Of a DNA stretch of 64,000 nucleotides, positions 1 to 13,400 are shown piece by piece. How positions within the stretch are numbered: the first letter of the stretch is position 1; the number at the start of each line of letters is the position of its first letter. Source of the DNA: an uncultured bacterium (lineage in GTDB: Bacteria > Verrucomicrobiota > Kiritimatiellia > RFP12 > UBA1067); assembly GCA_902799385.1 (NCBI GenBank), contig CADCAK010000004.1, positions 1 through 64,000 on the forward strand, read 5' to 3'. The position numbers were made by a program, and so were the translations under genes. Below the pieces are notes generated by a model. That model made no database searches. It saw only the letters and a list, made by a program, of their open reading frames with translations, and was not told the origin of the DNA.

Positions 1-1
1 C

Positions 2-3000
2 GCGATATACAAGTGGAAGGTCGAGGGCGGCAGGCTCGTAGCCGTACCTCTCATCGAGTTGCGCGGCGACGAGATAGGGTGGACCTACAGCAGCGGTTCA
101 CGAAAGCAGCGCGTCCAGAAGCTTGCCCTTGGCAAGAACAGCAACCAGTACTCAGGCCTGTTCATTTCATTTGCATACGACAGGCTTTCGAACAAGGTGA
201 CTATCATCGGCGGCGTCACCATGACCGACAATCAGTCCAACAAGGAAGCGCTCGCCCGCAAATTCACGTACAGCAACAAGTATTTCTACCAGATAAGCTT
301 CGTGGACGATGATCCTGTCACGACGAAGGGAACGTACGGCGCCCTCTCGAGGAACTGCCCCGCGCGCATCTACTACCCGCGCATCTACAAGGACGGCGCG
401 GTGCAGGTTCCTGTACCCACTACCGCCCTTCCCGTTACGGAATACAAGGGCGGAAAGTACTGGAAGGGCGTTGTTTCCCTCTTCGCGACGACGGGCGTCG
501 ACGAATACGACAACCTCATTAAAAACATGACTGATCCGGACTGGTCGCTCCCGCCGGGAGGCATGGAGGCGTTCAACATTTCCGGCGCCAACCAGCTCTG
601 GGGCCTCCAGGCGGCCTCGGGCGTGACGCAGAACGTGAACGTCGCGGTGCTGCCGCTCGACTCCGGCTCCGGCTGGACGAACCTCACGAACGTCGTAGTC
701 CAGACGTTCAACTTCACGAAGCACGAGTTCGCCTTGCAGTCGACGAGCCATTGCCACGTTAAGCTTTCTTCCGGCGGCACTGCCGATGACGCCCGCATGG
801 ACATCGCGGTCGATGACATATACCTCACGCAGTGGTGCGGCGGCAGCGGCACGGCGGCGAGCCCGACGACGTCGAGCTACGGCTACTGGAAGGACTTCTA
901 CTACATGGGGTCGTGGATATCCAACCGAACGGAGAAAATCAACGGCAAGGTGACGACCGAGCGCGTGGCCGTCCTCGCGCCGCGCCGCGCCGACGCGCCC
1001 GACAGGCCGGTCGGCATCCGCACCCCCTACCTCGAGGGCTACGGCGCGATAATGTTCTCGTACAAGGACTGCGACCCCAACGCCGAGATACTCGTCCAGC
1101 GCCTCGACATCTCGTCGGGCAATATCTACAGCCACCTCGAAGACCCCGCCGACGACACGAACTGGAAGCTCGTCACCAACTTCACGTTCTCCGCCTTGGG
1201 CGAGCGCGGCACCAAGACCGTGTATCTCGGCAAGCGTCCGCCGGGCGCACAGGGGCTGCTGCGCATAGTCCTGCCGCAGTCGAAGGTGAAATATGCATAC
1301 GAGCATCCGAATCTAGACCCGAACTGGGGCGCGGTCTCGATCACCGACATCTACTGCTACGACGAGCCGCCGTTTGACAACCACTCCTGGTGGGGCTGGA
1401 ACTTCCTGACGACCGGCTGGAAGGACGGCAGGAACAACTCCTACGCCGCGCTGGACGACCACAGGGACGGCGCCGTGGGCGCGTTCAACAACACGCTCAA
1501 CGTCGACACGCTCGTGACGGGCGACTCCGACGACTACGTGGACAACAGCCCGTTCGTCCAGTCCCCGACGATAGGCAACCGCTCCATCGGCGAGATCGCG
1601 TTCCGCGCGCGGCGCTACGACTTCAGGTCCGAGAAGCCGAGCTACGTCACCGTTTGGGGCGCGAAGGACGGCAACGCGAAGTCGAAGGAGGAGTGGACGG
1701 CGATAACGAACGTCGAGGTCGCCGCGACCACCTATGTGCGCTACTCGGTGAAGTGCTCCGGCGACGAGGGGTACAGGGCGGTCCGCATCGGCGTCGCCAA
1801 GGTTCCGGGCATCCAGCCCGAAAACGCCCTCGAACCCGCGGACGCGGCCGCGCTCCCAGATGGCAACCCGATCCGCGTGCTGGTGGACGAAGTCGTCATA
1901 CGCGAGCGCGTGACGCCCGAGGTCGGCTTCAGGATAGACTTCGTGCGCCCGTTCCGCCTCGGGCTTTCGGATGTCACCACCGTCACCGACATCGACTCGC
2001 GCAGCCAGCAGCCGCTTCTGAACGAGCAGTTCGGCTTCCAGGCCGAGGTCGAGATTCGCGGCCTCGCCGAGGAGGTGGACTTGAACCGCACGCCCGAGGT
2101 GTTGCTGAGCTTCTACCCGTCCGAGGAGCCGTGGGGCTTCGCCAACTGGAAGGATGCGCCGGGCGCGGTGCTCGACGTCAAGCTCGCCCCCGCCGAGGGG
2201 ACGAACCTCATCTTCCGCTCGACGGGCGAGCTTCCGCGCACCCTCGCTGGCCCCTACGAGGCCGAGAACGACCTTGGCTACCGCATCGTGCAGTACAGCG
2301 TCCTCGTCAGGTACTGGGACAAGGGCGGCGACATGCGCACCCACCGCATCGGGTCGGGCGAGTGGGAGATGCCCGCGTGGTACTACGGCTTCGAGCCGCC
2401 GGCGGACTTCTCGCCGTTCACGATACTCGACACCGTCTCGCCAGGGCGCGCGTGGATAAACGAGGTCAACTTCTCCGACGACAACTGGCTGTGCAACAAC
2501 CAGTTCATCGAGGTGTGCTTCCCCGCCGGCTACGACATGACGGGCTGGCGCATCAACCGCTACAACCAGTACGGCACCCTCGAGGAGCTCGCATGGCTCG
2601 GCCTCACGACGGGCGTCCCCTCGACTAAGGACGCGACCGGCGGCGACCCGAACTTCGCGTTCCTCGCCCTGACGGACAGGCAGTATCCGGTCGCCGAGGG
2701 CGACTGCCTCTGGAACCGCGACATGCCCGCGTTCGACCCGTTCGACAGCTACGGGCTGCAGATCGTCAGGCCCTCCGGCGTCATCGAGCAGCAGATCGTC
2801 GTGCAGGGCACGCTCGGCACGAGCCCGTGGGACAAGGACAAGGGCGGCGAGCTCGTGGCCAATACGCTCCGTGAGAGGGTCGGTGGCGAGTGGAGCTTCG
2901 TCGGCGCCGACACGAACGCGGCGGTAAAGTCCGTGGGCGCGTTCCGCAACGCGGGCGTCGCGGTCGACGACTGGAACAACACGATGGATATGACGCCGGC

Positions 3001-4129
3001 CCGCATCAACTGCCCGGGTAACATCCCCGACGGGTGGTTCCTGCCGCCGGGCGGCACGAACGTGTGGCTGACGCTTTCGACCGCCGGCGGGTTTGCGTGG
3101 ATAGTCGACGGCGCCTCGCTCACGAACGCGATTACGATCGTGGTCCCGCAAGGCGTCGCGACGAATCTCTCCTTCGCAAGCGCCCCGTGGCACCGCCTGA
3201 CGCTCATGCGCGACAGGACGAACGACGTCTCGGCCGCGACCGTGCGCCAGCCGGGGGCGGCGACCGGCGCGACGAACCGCTGGACGTACGCATTCAAGGA
3301 AGAAGCCTCGAATAGCGCGTCGCTGACCGCTTCCGGCACGCCGGACGATAGCGTCTTCGAGCGCGGCGGCCTCGACCCCGCCGACAGGTACGTGCCGGCC
3401 ATCATGAACTGGCTCGTCGGCGGCACGGCGAACGGCAGGCCGTTCGAGGGTAGCGAGATCTCCACGAACTGCTTCTACCAGGGCATATCCGCTTCCGACG
3501 AGCGCGTGCCCCTGCCGCTGAAGGAACGCTACTGGCTCGACATCGACCCGACGAGCGACAGCTGGGACCTTCGCGGCGGCATGGGCGAGTTCGGGCAGCA
3601 GACCGTCCCCGTCGCGGGCGACGTGCGCCGCTACAGGCCCGACTACTGGCCGCTGCCAGTCACGAACCGCGTGTATGCCGTCTCAATGATGATTTCCAAC
3701 AAGCTGGACAACGCGTACTCGCGCCCGCCGAACCGCCTGCAGGGCCTTTCGGGCGAGAAGAGCGACGTCGTGGGGGCGCGCAACTGGACGAGCGAGACGT
3801 TCAAGGTGATGATGTCGCTGATAAAGGGTAGCTATTCCGAGCAGAGCATCGACGTAAGCAGCAACTTCTGGCCGCTCGCGCAGTTCGTGTTCGACTCGGG
3901 CAGCTTCGGCTCACCTTCGGGGCCGCACCCGTTCGCCGCGCGCATCGAGGTGCTCGACCCGATGTCGCCCGGCTCGCCCGCGCACTCGCTCGGCTGGGAC
4001 AAGTTCCCCGGCTCGACCTACGGCTACAAGTGGGACCTGAGCCACGGCATGTACATCCAAGGGGCGGACATGCTCAAGAGCACCAACACATGGGACAACA
4101 CGTGGGAGGCGGACCACAATGACTACTAG
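2..4129 (+). CDS. Large secreted/surface protein, 5' end outside window, lamin-tail-like domain
   Basis: The reading frame is open to the left edge, so the gene begins before the window; at least 1375 residues are present. I do not recognise the whole protein. It is rich in Gly, Asn, Thr and aromatic residues and in repeated beta-sandwich-like stretches, as in exported adhesin-type proteins. Around 2440-2800 the pattern INEV, then FIEVCFP, then DMTGWRI resembles a lamin-tail domain, a fold common in secreted bacterial proteins. No C-terminal anchor (LPXTG, PEP-CTERM or autotransporter barrel) is visible; it ends in an Asn/Asp/Trp-rich tail. Its last 11 bases overlap the start of the following lipoprotein gene, so the two are probably translated from one mRNA. 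Function unknown; a cell-surface or extracellular role is inferred. Confidence 0.75.
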   Translation, partial: AIYKWKVEGGRLVAVPLIELRGDEIGWTYSSGSRKQRVQKLALGKNSNQYSGLFISFAYDRLSNKVTIIGGVTMTDNQSNKEALARKFTYSNKYFYQISFVDDDPVTTKGTYGALSRNCPARIYYPRIYKDGAVQVPVPTTALPVTEYKGGKYWKGVVSLFATTGVDEYDNLIKNMTDPDWSLPPGGMEAFNISGANQLWGLQAASGVTQNVNVAVLPLDSGSGWTNLTNVVVQTFNFTKHEFALQSTSHCHVKLSSGGTADDARMDIAVDDIYLTQWCGGSGTAASPTTSSYGYWKDFYYMGSWISNRTEKINGKVTTERVAVLAPRRADAPDRPVGIRTPYLEGYGAIMFSYKDCDPNAEILVQRLDISSGNIYSHLEDPADDTNWKLVTNFTFSALGERGTKTVYLGKRPPGAQGLLRIVLPQSKVKYAYEHPNLDPNWGAVSITDIYCYDEPPFDNHSWWGWNFLTTGWKDGRNNSYAALDDHRDGAVGAFNNTLNVDTLVTGDSDDYVDNSPFVQSPTIGNRSIGEIAFRARRYDFRSEKPSYVTVWGAKDGNAKSKEEWTAITNVEVAATTYVRYSVKCSGDEGYRAVRIGVAKVPGIQPENALEPADAAALPDGNPIRVLVDEVVIRERVTPEVGFRIDFVRPFRLGLSDVTTVTDIDSRSQQPLLNEQFGFQAEVEIRGLAEEVDLNRTPEVLLSFYPSEEPWGFANWKDAPGAVLDVKLAPAEGTNLIFRSTGELPRTLAGPYEAENDLGYRIVQYSVLVRYWDKGGDMRTHRIGSGEWEMPAWYYGFEPPADFSPFTILDTVSPGRAWINEVNFSDDNWLCNNQFIEVCFPAGYDMTGWRINRYNQYGTLEELAWLGLTTGVPSTKDATGGDPNFAFLALTDRQYPVAEGDCLWNRDMPAFDPFDSYGLQIVRPSGVIEQQIVVQGTLGTSPWDKDKGGELVANTLRERVGGEWSFVGADTNAAVKSVGAFRNAGVAVDDWNNTMDMTPARINCPGNIPDGWFLPPGGTNVWLTLSTAGGFAWIVDGASLTNAITIVVPQGVATNLSFASAPWHRLTLMRDRTNDVSAATVRQPGAATGATNRWTYAFKEEASNSASLTASGTPDDSVFERGGLDPADRYVPAIMNWLVGGTANGRPFEGSEISTNCFYQGISASDERVPLPLKERYWLDIDPTSDSWDLRGGMGEFGQQTVPVAGDVRRYRPDYWPLPVTNRVYAVSMMISNKLDNAYSRPPNRLQGLSGEKSDVVGARNWTSETFKVMMSLIKGSYSEQSIDVSSNFWPLAQFVFDSGSFGSPSGPHPFAARIEVLDPMSPGSPAHSLGWDKFPGSTYGYKWDLSHGMYIQGADMLKSTNTWDNTWEADHNDY

Positions 4130-4448
4130 GGCATTATGGACATCCGCCGCGCTCTTCGCGCTCGCCCTCGCCGCCGGCTGTGGCGACGGGAAGGGATCGG
4201 CCCCGTCGCCCGAGGCCTCCGCCGCCCAGAAGGCCGAGGCCGCCCGCCTCGACCTCGCGAGGAGGATCGAGGCTGTCGACAAGGAGCTCGCCGCAGGCGT
4301 CCAGGACGACGCGCGCCGAGAGGAGCTCCTCAGGGAGCAGGCGAGGCTTTCGGCCGAAGTCAGGAAGGCCAACAGGGAACGTCTTAGGCGCGACCGTGAA
4401 GAGGTCCGCCGCAGGGTTTCAGAGAAAAAGAAAGAGGTAGAAAAATGA
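4119..4448 (+). CDS. Small predicted lipoprotein with coiled coil
   Basis: 109 residues. The N-terminus is a lipoprotein signal: hydrophobic run at 9-19, then lipobox L-A-A-G-C with the lipidated Cys at residue 21. The +2 residue is Gly rather than Asp, which in enterobacterial rules favours the outer membrane. From residue 35 on it is a charged Ala/Glu/Arg/Lys-rich helix that looks like a continuous coiled coil, with no globular domain. The start overlaps the upstream surface-protein gene by 11 nt and the stop overlaps the giant gene start by 4 nt (ATGA), which suggests coupled translation of all three. A role as periplasmic spacer, tether or chaperone for the two large exported neighbours is an inference; no family is recognised. 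Confidence 0.7.
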   Translation: MTTRALWTSAALFALALAAGCGDGKGSAPSPEASAAQKAEAARLDLARRIEAVDKELAAGVQDDARREELLREQARLSAEVRKANRERLRRDREEVRRRVSEKKKEVEK

Positions 4449-7400
4449 CTAACATGGTCAGGAACACGGTAAAGTCACTTGCGATGGCGGGGCTTGTCTG
4501 CGCGGCTGCGTTCGCGCGGGGCGGCGACATCATCTCGATAGACGTCCTCGAGGACTTCCCGTACTCGACGATAAACGGCGGCAAGACCTACCCGAACGAC
4601 GCCAACCCGCACACGATCGGCGAGACGGTCTCGATTCGCATGAGGCTCGTCAACGCCGACCTCGGCGTGCGCTCGACGGCGTACCCGTGGGAGTTCATCA
4701 GCCTTTCGACGACGGGCGACAACTGGTCGCTGATGGCCCCGAAGCTCGGCCTTTCCGTCGGCGGCGTCTTGAGGTACGCGACGCTCGTCTCGATTTCGTC
4801 GCCGTCGGGCTCCGCGACGCCCGGCGAAAGCGAGAAGGCCTTCACCGACCTCGTCTTCGAGTACCAGGTCCAGCCAGGCGACCTCGCCCAGCCGCTGCTG
4901 CTCATGAACAAGGACGGCCGCGAGGCGATTGAGGGCGACGAGTACCTCGTCATGATGCCGAGCCCGAATAGCCACTTCTACAACGTGACCGACTCGACCG
5001 ACGCCGACGTCAGGCGCGAGGCCATCTTCAGCTTCTGCGGCGAATACGAGCGCACCCGCACCATCGGCAAGTACCCGGTCGCGAACCCCAACGCCGACGA
5101 GAGGGGCACGCCCACCGCCGACTACACGCTCGCGGGCGCGGGCGTCTACATGAAGACGATCGACTTCGACTCGAACTACGCCGACACGACCTTCGACCCC
5201 ACCGGCATCACCAATGTCTGGCGCATCATCCACGAGGGCTCCACCACGCCGACGAAGCTCGGCAACCCGTCCATCGTCATTGACGCCGCCGCCGAATACG
5301 GCGAGAAGGGCTACGCGACGATGTGGGTGTGGACCGAGGACGACAATATACTCACGCCCGTCGGCAACACCCAGACGTTCAACGGCCACAGGGCGCTGCC
5401 GATCACGATCTCCACCGGCGACGAGCAGAAGTCCTTCGTCCTCAGGGCGACGGGCACCGAGGGCGCGGGCGCGTGGATCCACATGTCGAGCGCGCCGACG
5501 AACATCTACGGCACGGCAGGCGAGCTGATCTCCAAGACCGTGCGCCGCTACGTCAGGATCGGCGCGAGGCTCAAGCCGTCGGTCTCGGTGACCTTCGGCG
5601 GCGACAGCTGGACCCAGGCGACCGCGACCAAGGACTACATGGAGAACGACTACCCCGTCGAGATGGCGATCACGCTCTCCGAGACGTTCCCCGAGGACGT
5701 CACCGTCACGCTTAAGCCCAAGCTCACCAACGACGACGGCGCAGGCGGCAAGACGAACATCGACGTGTACGCCAACCACGTCATAGCGACAGCCCCCACC
5801 AAGGGGATGGGCAACGGTTGGCAGCTCTCGACGAACGTCGTGACGTTCGCCAAGGACAGCGAGGTCGAGAAGTTCCTCTACGTCTACCCGCTCGGCGCGA
5901 CGAAGGACAGCACGCGCACCGGCGGCACGGGCATCGAGTTCGAGATAGAGGTCTCCCCGGCCTCGGCCGCAGCGTACTTCACCGAGCTCAAGACCGGCGT
6001 GTTCTACGTCAACGCGGCCGACCCCGTCCTCGCCGACGGCGCCGACACGGTCTTCTACTTCACGGCCGGCAGGGAGCAGGACGTCAGGATCCCGCTCGAC
6101 GACGCCTGCCGCAACATGCGCTACCTCGCGAACAACGCGGCGGAGGTCGTCGCGAACGGCACCAACCTCTACTCCGTCGTGTGGGACAGGAACGACGACA
6201 CAGCGACGGCGGTGATGGAGTGGACGGGCCTCGTCCCCGACGGCGACGGCAACCTGGTCCTCACCGGCGTCAAGTACCCGAACGACGGCAAGTACGACGC
6301 CTCGCGCATTACTATCACGAGCCCCGACGGCAGGACGAAGGTCGTTCCCGTCATCGCCGAGGTCAGCGTCCCGAACTCCGTCTCGGCTATCCTCGACCGC
6401 AACTCCTTCGACGAAGGCGAGACGGCACACGTCGGCGTGCTGCTCTCGAAGCGCTACGGCGACAGGTTGTGGGCGTTCATCGAGCCCTTGAACGAGGCGG
6501 CGTCGAACTGCCTCGCGAGCGCGGACGGCGTCGTCATCGGCGCCGACGGCACGGCTCCCGGCCAGGGCATACTCGTCCCGGGCGCGGGCACCGAGGGCTC
6601 GCGCGAGATCGAGCTCACGGTCCTCGACGGCCCGAGCTCGCCCGAGTTCCAGATCGTCCTCTGCAGCGAGCCGACCTACTCCGCCTCGAAGGTGGTCGAC
6701 CACTACACGCCGGTCCCCGTGACGATTACCTGCCGCAACGTGGTGCCCGTCGCCACCAAGATCGAGATCGGCGGCACCTCGCTCACCAACCACGAGGTCA
6801 AGGCGACGTTCAGCGTCCCGGCCGAGAACTCGATGTCGCTCAAGCTCACCGTCGCCGACGTCGACGCCGACCGCAGGCTGCCGCGCACCGCCAACGAGGC
6901 GCTCGTCGCCTGGACGCGCGGCGAGCCCGTTGCGTCCGACGTCGCGGACAACCTGTTCATCGCGCGGTGGGACTTCTACGACTCCAAGGACCGCAGGACC
7001 GACACCCTCGTCACGCTCGGCACGGGCAACAAGCTCGCCATAACGAACTACACGTTCACGTCGCTCGGCGACAACAAGGTCTCGGTGCGTCTCCTCGACA
7101 AGGACATGGTCGCGGCGCTCGTCAACGGCGGCACCAGGCGCAACGACATAGTGCGCTGGTGGGACGGCATCAACGACGACGTGCCCTACGGGGCTGCGGA
7201 CGGCTACTGGGAGACGATGATAAGCGATGACGACTGGGGCCCCGAGTTCCTCGTCACCGTCCCCGTCGTCGACAGGCCCTTCATAACCATCGAGCCCGAG
7301 AACCCCGAGATCGACGTCGAGGGCAACCTCGGCTACAGGGAAGGCACCGACGGCAAGTTCAACATCAAGCTCTCCGAGCTGGCCGACCGCGCCCTCACGG

Positions 7401-10400
7401 TCAAGATCTGGGTCGAGCGCCTGGCCAACACCGCCGGCGTCACGAAGGACATCCCGACGCTCGGCAGCTTCGTCGTCAACGGCGTGGAGCTCGGCCAGGA
7501 CACGAACGACTACGTCGAGGTCAGCATAAGGAACGGCAGGGACACCGCCTCCGTCACGGCGCGCGAGCTCGACGGCACGCCCTATTCGCGCTACAGGATC
7601 CATGCCGAGGTCACGACCCCGCAGAGGACCGAGAACGACCTTGACTTCCTGCCCGGCACGTTCGACTTCTCCGTGTTCAACATCGACCCGAGGCTCAAGA
7701 GGCTCAAGGCCAGCGTCGGCATGGGCTACAACTCTGCGATCGACGAGGCGAGGACGAACACGGTCCAGGTCTCGCAGAACCAGGAGATTACGATCGAGTG
7801 GGAGGTCCAGGACTACATCCGCATGGACGAGACGAACAAGCTCGAAGTGACGTGGAGCTCGTCCGAGCCGGGGACCACCGTCACGACGAACACGACGTCG
7901 GGCACCTACGTCACCAGGTTCTCGCAGCCCGGCCAGAAGACGATAATCCTCACGATCCAGGACAAGGACGGCGGCACCAAGACGTACGAGTGGTACTTCT
8001 TCGTCGAGGCGTCGAAGAGGCTGTTCCTCTACCCGCACAGGCCGAACAACAGCGCGCTGACGACAGGAATCGCCGACACCTACCTTCTCGCCGACGGCCT
8101 TGGCGTGGGTGCGGTTGAGGCGTCCGGCAAGGGCCTCAGCGAGATAAGGAACTTCCGCCAGAGGTGGGACTACAGCGTGCAGACGCCTTCCGCGACCATC
8201 TACGCGCGCGGCCTCAAGGCGGGCGAGCGCGACAACAGGGTGATCGCCAACGACCCGCGCGTTGGCTACCCGACGCAGAGCGGCGGGCTCACCAAGACCG
8301 CCTCGCAGGCGTACAGGACGACGGGCGTCTACACCAACTTCGACAGCTTCGTATACGCCTTCATCAACAACGTGCAGGACGAGCAGGGCGGGTCGTTCAC
8401 GGCCTCGATGATGAAGATCCAGCCGCAGCTCGGCGACAACTACGTCGAGCAGTCGGTGACACTGCCGCAGTACCAGGACAAGGCCGTGTCGTACCCCGAC
8501 AGGTACATCGAGATCATCTACTCCCGCGAATGGCTCGTCGAGGACAACCTCGGCGACATCAACGCCGACGGCGTGCCGGACTACTTCGCGAGGAAGAAGT
8601 GGAAGGGCGGCAAGCTGCTTGAGCTCGTGGGTGCCGACGACACGGCGACGGCGCTGACCGGCGGCGAGACCTTCGGCACCGACCTCGTGAACCTCGCCTC
8701 GTCCAACCCCGACGAGGACTACCTGCCGGGCATCTACAACGGCGCGGCCAACAGCTACGCGCCGAGCGAGAAGAACCCGTTCACGACACGCACCGAGATT
8801 CGTGGCTTCGACCTCGGGCTCAACGCTCTGGAGATGTCGCCGCCGTCCGACCCGAGCTTCAGCGACGACGAGACGTTCGCCTGGAACCAGCATGTGGCGG
8901 AGAACAACCAGGCGCTCACCGACGCCGGCAAGGACGACACCGACCCCAACTGGCTCAATGCCGACGTCCTCAACCTCGTCACCTGGAGCCCCGAGCCGAG
9001 CGGCAAGTTCAATCGCATGGACCCGACGCTCGGAGACACCGACGGCGACGGCTTCCCGGACGGATGGGAATACTACTTCTGGTACATGGCAAGGGTCTGG
9101 GTGCCGTCCTACACGTGGAGGCGCGCGCACCCCGACGACCTCGACAGCAACGGGAACAGGCTTTACGATCCCAACAAGACCTATTCCGGCCAGCCGCGCA
9201 ACGGGCAGTTCAACGTGTTCGAGAGGTTCAACCTCGACGACATCATCAGGGGAACCGAGATAACGGTTGACGAGGTGCTGGCGCGCTTCAACCCGTGCGA
9301 ACCCTACAACCCCGAGAGGTTCAACGGCGACAGGCTGCTCAGGAACGACTTCGACGGCGACGGCCTCTCCGACCTCGAGGAGCTGCTCATCGGCACGAAC
9401 CCGTGCCACTGGGACACCGACGGCGACCGCCTCTGCGACAGCTGGGAGGTCATGATGTGCCTCGACCCGCTCGTGAGCGCGAACGACACGATCTTCGGCA
9501 AGGTCGGCAACTCCGACGGCGACTTCATGGCGTACCACGCCGTCAGGTTCGACGTGTGCTGGATCGACCCCGCGACGGCTCCGGCGGAGGCGCTTAACGG
9601 TGCCGGCGAGGTGAAGAACTGCTACGCGCAGGGCCTCAGGTTGTACGGCGGTCTCCAGGGGCTCGCGGCCGGCGAAGACTACACGACGACGGTCGACGAC
9701 GAGACCGGCATGACGAAGTACATCATGTTGCAGGACAAGGATGCCGTCCCCTGCTATAGCTTTACGCCGAAGTACAAGGGCGATGCGAACCTCGTGTACG
9801 GCCTCAGGGAGGACATCCCGGCGAATCCCCCGGCGGACTGGGTCTGGGGCTGGTACATGGTCGATCTCGTCCAGCAGGACAGCGTCGACCTCAAGGCGGG
9901 CATGGTGCTGTTCCCCGACCTCCAGTACGTCCTCGTCCACGACCAGGTGCACGACGCCTTCGGCTTCGACCCGAGGACGGGCTGGATGAACATATCCGGC
10001 TACGTCGCCGACCGCTGGAACCCCGCGCGCAACGGCAACGTGAGCCTCGGCGACGAGACGGGCGTCGCGGTCAACACGCGTCCGTACGCGAACTACGACG
10101 AGTACCTCGTCATGAGGTACCGCCTCGACTACGGCATCGACTACGCGCCCAACACGTCGGCCACCCCGCCGAACGGCGCGTCCGACGACGCCTTCGCGCC
10201 GAACAACGAGGGCATCTGGGACTTCGTGATGCGCAAGACGACGAACCCGAGCAAGCCCGCCTCGTCCGAAGGCGATGAAAACTCCACGACAAACGAGACC
10301 ACCTCGATCTCGCAGCGCATCGCCGAAGTGTTGCGCGAGGCCGGCAAGCCGCCGGTGACCGCGCACGGCGCCGACACCGACGGCGACGGAGTGCCAGACG

Positions 10401-13400
10401 GCTGGGAACTCTACATGTACCGCAGCCCGAACGGCGCGCCCACGGCGGCTGACGAAGACGGCCTTGGCAACGGCGGCGCGCGCGACTTCGACGGCGACGC
10501 GCTCTCGTGGCAGGACGAGTACTCGGGCGTCGATTCGTGCTCGGTCTACGGCGACTGCAAGTCGATAGCCGACAATAACCCCGGCACGAGGCAGGGGTGG
10601 TTCAACAAGTTCTTCCCGACCAACCCCGGCACTATGAAGCGCGTGGACAACCTCCGCGTGAACAACTTCGCCGGCAGCGGCAACGCCGATGGCGCCGACA
10701 CCGACCTCGACGGCGTCTCCGACGGCCTCGAGGGCGGCGCGTGGGGCGTGGTGTTCGCGAACGGCAGCGACCAGACCGGCGCCCGGCTCGGCTTCGTGTA
10801 CGGCACGCTCGAGGACGACGGCCTCACGGTGTGCTTCAGGGGCGGCGGCATGAACCCCTGCTCGATTGACACCGACCTCGACGGACTGCCCGACGGCTGG
10901 GAGATGCAGCACGCGGGCGTGCCGGTCCAGATGCCCGACAGGACCGTAGTCGCCCCGCGCGGCGGCAACGTCGGCGACATCTCGCTCGACGACGCCACCT
11001 TCATCGCGGACCGTGTGTTCTCCGGGAGCAGCGCATCGAACAGCTGCGTGTACATCGCGGGCGGCATGGACGCCACCTGGAAGGGTGACGCGTCGTTCGA
11101 CGACGCCGCAAGCAACAGCCTCTCGATGGACGACAGGCTCGGGACCAGGCGCGACGTCGACTTCGACCACGACGGACTCCAGAACTACCAGGAGTACCTG
11201 ACGCAGGCGGTGAGGCACTTCCGCTACGACGACATCACAACGCCGCTCATGGGCCGCCAGATGCAGGAAGGCACCTACGACGAGACGGGCGCGGTGCAGG
11301 ATCCGCACACCCAGAGCTTCGGCGACAACGCGGGCGACCACGACGGCACGGGCACGGGCTACCCGGTCTTCGACCCGTCCGATCCGGGCACTTCCGCCGC
11401 CAACGCGGCCGAGGCGTGGAACGGCAGGAGCTTCGTCTACTACGTGACGGTGACCACCGGCGTAAGGGAGATCGTGAAGGTCATCGACGCGGCGACCGGC
11501 GCGACCGACACGAACCGCATCTACTACACGGCCCGCAAGAAGATGTTCCTGCCCGGCGCGACGCTCGTACAGTCCCACGTGGACGCGGGCGGGACGATGC
11601 TGCAGTACGCATGGAACGAGGACGGCTGGAGGCAGGCTGGCTACTTCGCGCCGCCGCGCTGCCACTGGGACCGCGCGCTCGTCAGCGGCAAGCTCGCGAG
11701 CCCGCTGTACATGTTCCCGATAACGAGCGGCCAGATGGTCGGCGCGGGCTTCTCGGTCGCTGGCTACGCGACGACCGACCCGCGCATCGCCGACACCGAC
11801 GGCGACGGCATGGACGACTTCTACGAAATGTACCACGGCCTCGACCCGATCCTCGGCACCACGCCCGAGACCGCGCCCCGCACGTCCTGGATTGACTCCA
11901 AGTCGGGCGACATCATCTCGGCGCAGTTCTACATGGTCGGCTATCCCCTCACCGACTCCAGGCCCACTTTCAACGCCTGGTACAACGAATGGATATACCC
12001 GACCTACTCCGGCGTCCTCGGGCGCTCGGGCTCCGCCCCCGGCGACCAGGTCGGCCACCAGATCATTGCCCCGCAGGCGTACGACCCGTTCCTCTATCCG
12101 TGGGCGATGGGCACTCCGCTCGCCGACGCCGACGGCGACGGCATGAGGAACGACGACGAGCGCCTGCTCGCCAACGTCGCCGACCCGGTCGCTCGCCACA
12201 CCGACCCGACGCCGCTGTGGATGACCGAGCGCACGACGCCCGCCAGCTACGTGGCGCAGTACTACGTCGCGCCCACCGCGTTCGCTTCGATGCCGTGGGG
12301 AGTCACCGGCTCGTCCACGCCCATGGAGGGCCCCGCGCGCGAGAACCAGACCGACGCCACGAGGACCGTGTACTTCTCCGGGCAAGACATCAGCTACAAC
12401 TTCAGCTTCGAGGAGAATGAGGGCTACGACACGGACGGCGACATGACGTCCGACGCGAACGAGGTCATCACGACGGTTAGGCCGGCCTCCGACCCGCTCA
12501 AGTTCGGCGACCCCGCCCGCAACCAGGCGTTCTACCTGCCCGGCGAGGACGCCTACGCCATCTCCCGCGACCTCCAGTACAGGCCGACGGCGTCCGTCGA
12601 CTTCCTCAAGCAGTTCACCGTCGAGTGCTGGGTGCTGCCCGAGAAGACCGGCGCCGCGCAGACGATCGTCGACCGCGCCGTCGTCTACGAGGGCGACTCG
12701 ATCAACACCGGCGCGTCCGCAATCCGCTCGAACTTCCGCATCGGCCTCGATGCGCAGGGCAAGGTGTACGGCATGTTCGACAACAACGACACGATCGAGT
12801 CGGGCCTCGACGCGCCGAGGAGCTGCCAGTACGTGAACGGCGGCCTCTTGGCCGTTGGCGAGTGGACGCATATCGCGCTTACGTTCGACGGCTCGAAGCT
12901 TACGATCTACGTGAACGGTCTCGTCAAGGACAGCGCGACGACCGACCTCGTGCCTGCCAACGGCATCGTGCAGGTTGCGCAGAACGTAGCTTCCGCAGAC
13001 TCGTTCCCAGAGGGGGGCTACGGGCTCACGCCGAGCGCGCTTATCGTCGGCGCGAGGCCGAAGAAGCTTAGGAAGGAGGACGACTACCTGCCATACGCGC
13101 TCTTCCCGTACTACATCCGCGACGGGGAGCACAAGGAGTCGTTCGACAACCTCCAGGAATACTTCCAGGGCTACGTGGACGAGCTGCGTGTCTGGGACGG
13201 CGCGAGGACGGGCGACCAGATAAGCGAGGCCCTCGGCAGGTCCATCGGCTTCGACGAGGCCTCCGAGAACCGCAACGCCGTGTTCGACTCGTGGAGCCGC
13301 GGCGGCACGCGCAACTCCAACGACGGCCAGCCCAACCTGCCTGCCGAGCTCGTGCTCAACTTCGACTTCGGCACGCTCCCGGGCGCGGTCGACCCCGCCG

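Noticed and set aside
1313..3193. A 626-residue - strand frame within the first surface-protein gene.
   Set aside because: Antisense shadow; no motif or ribosome site.
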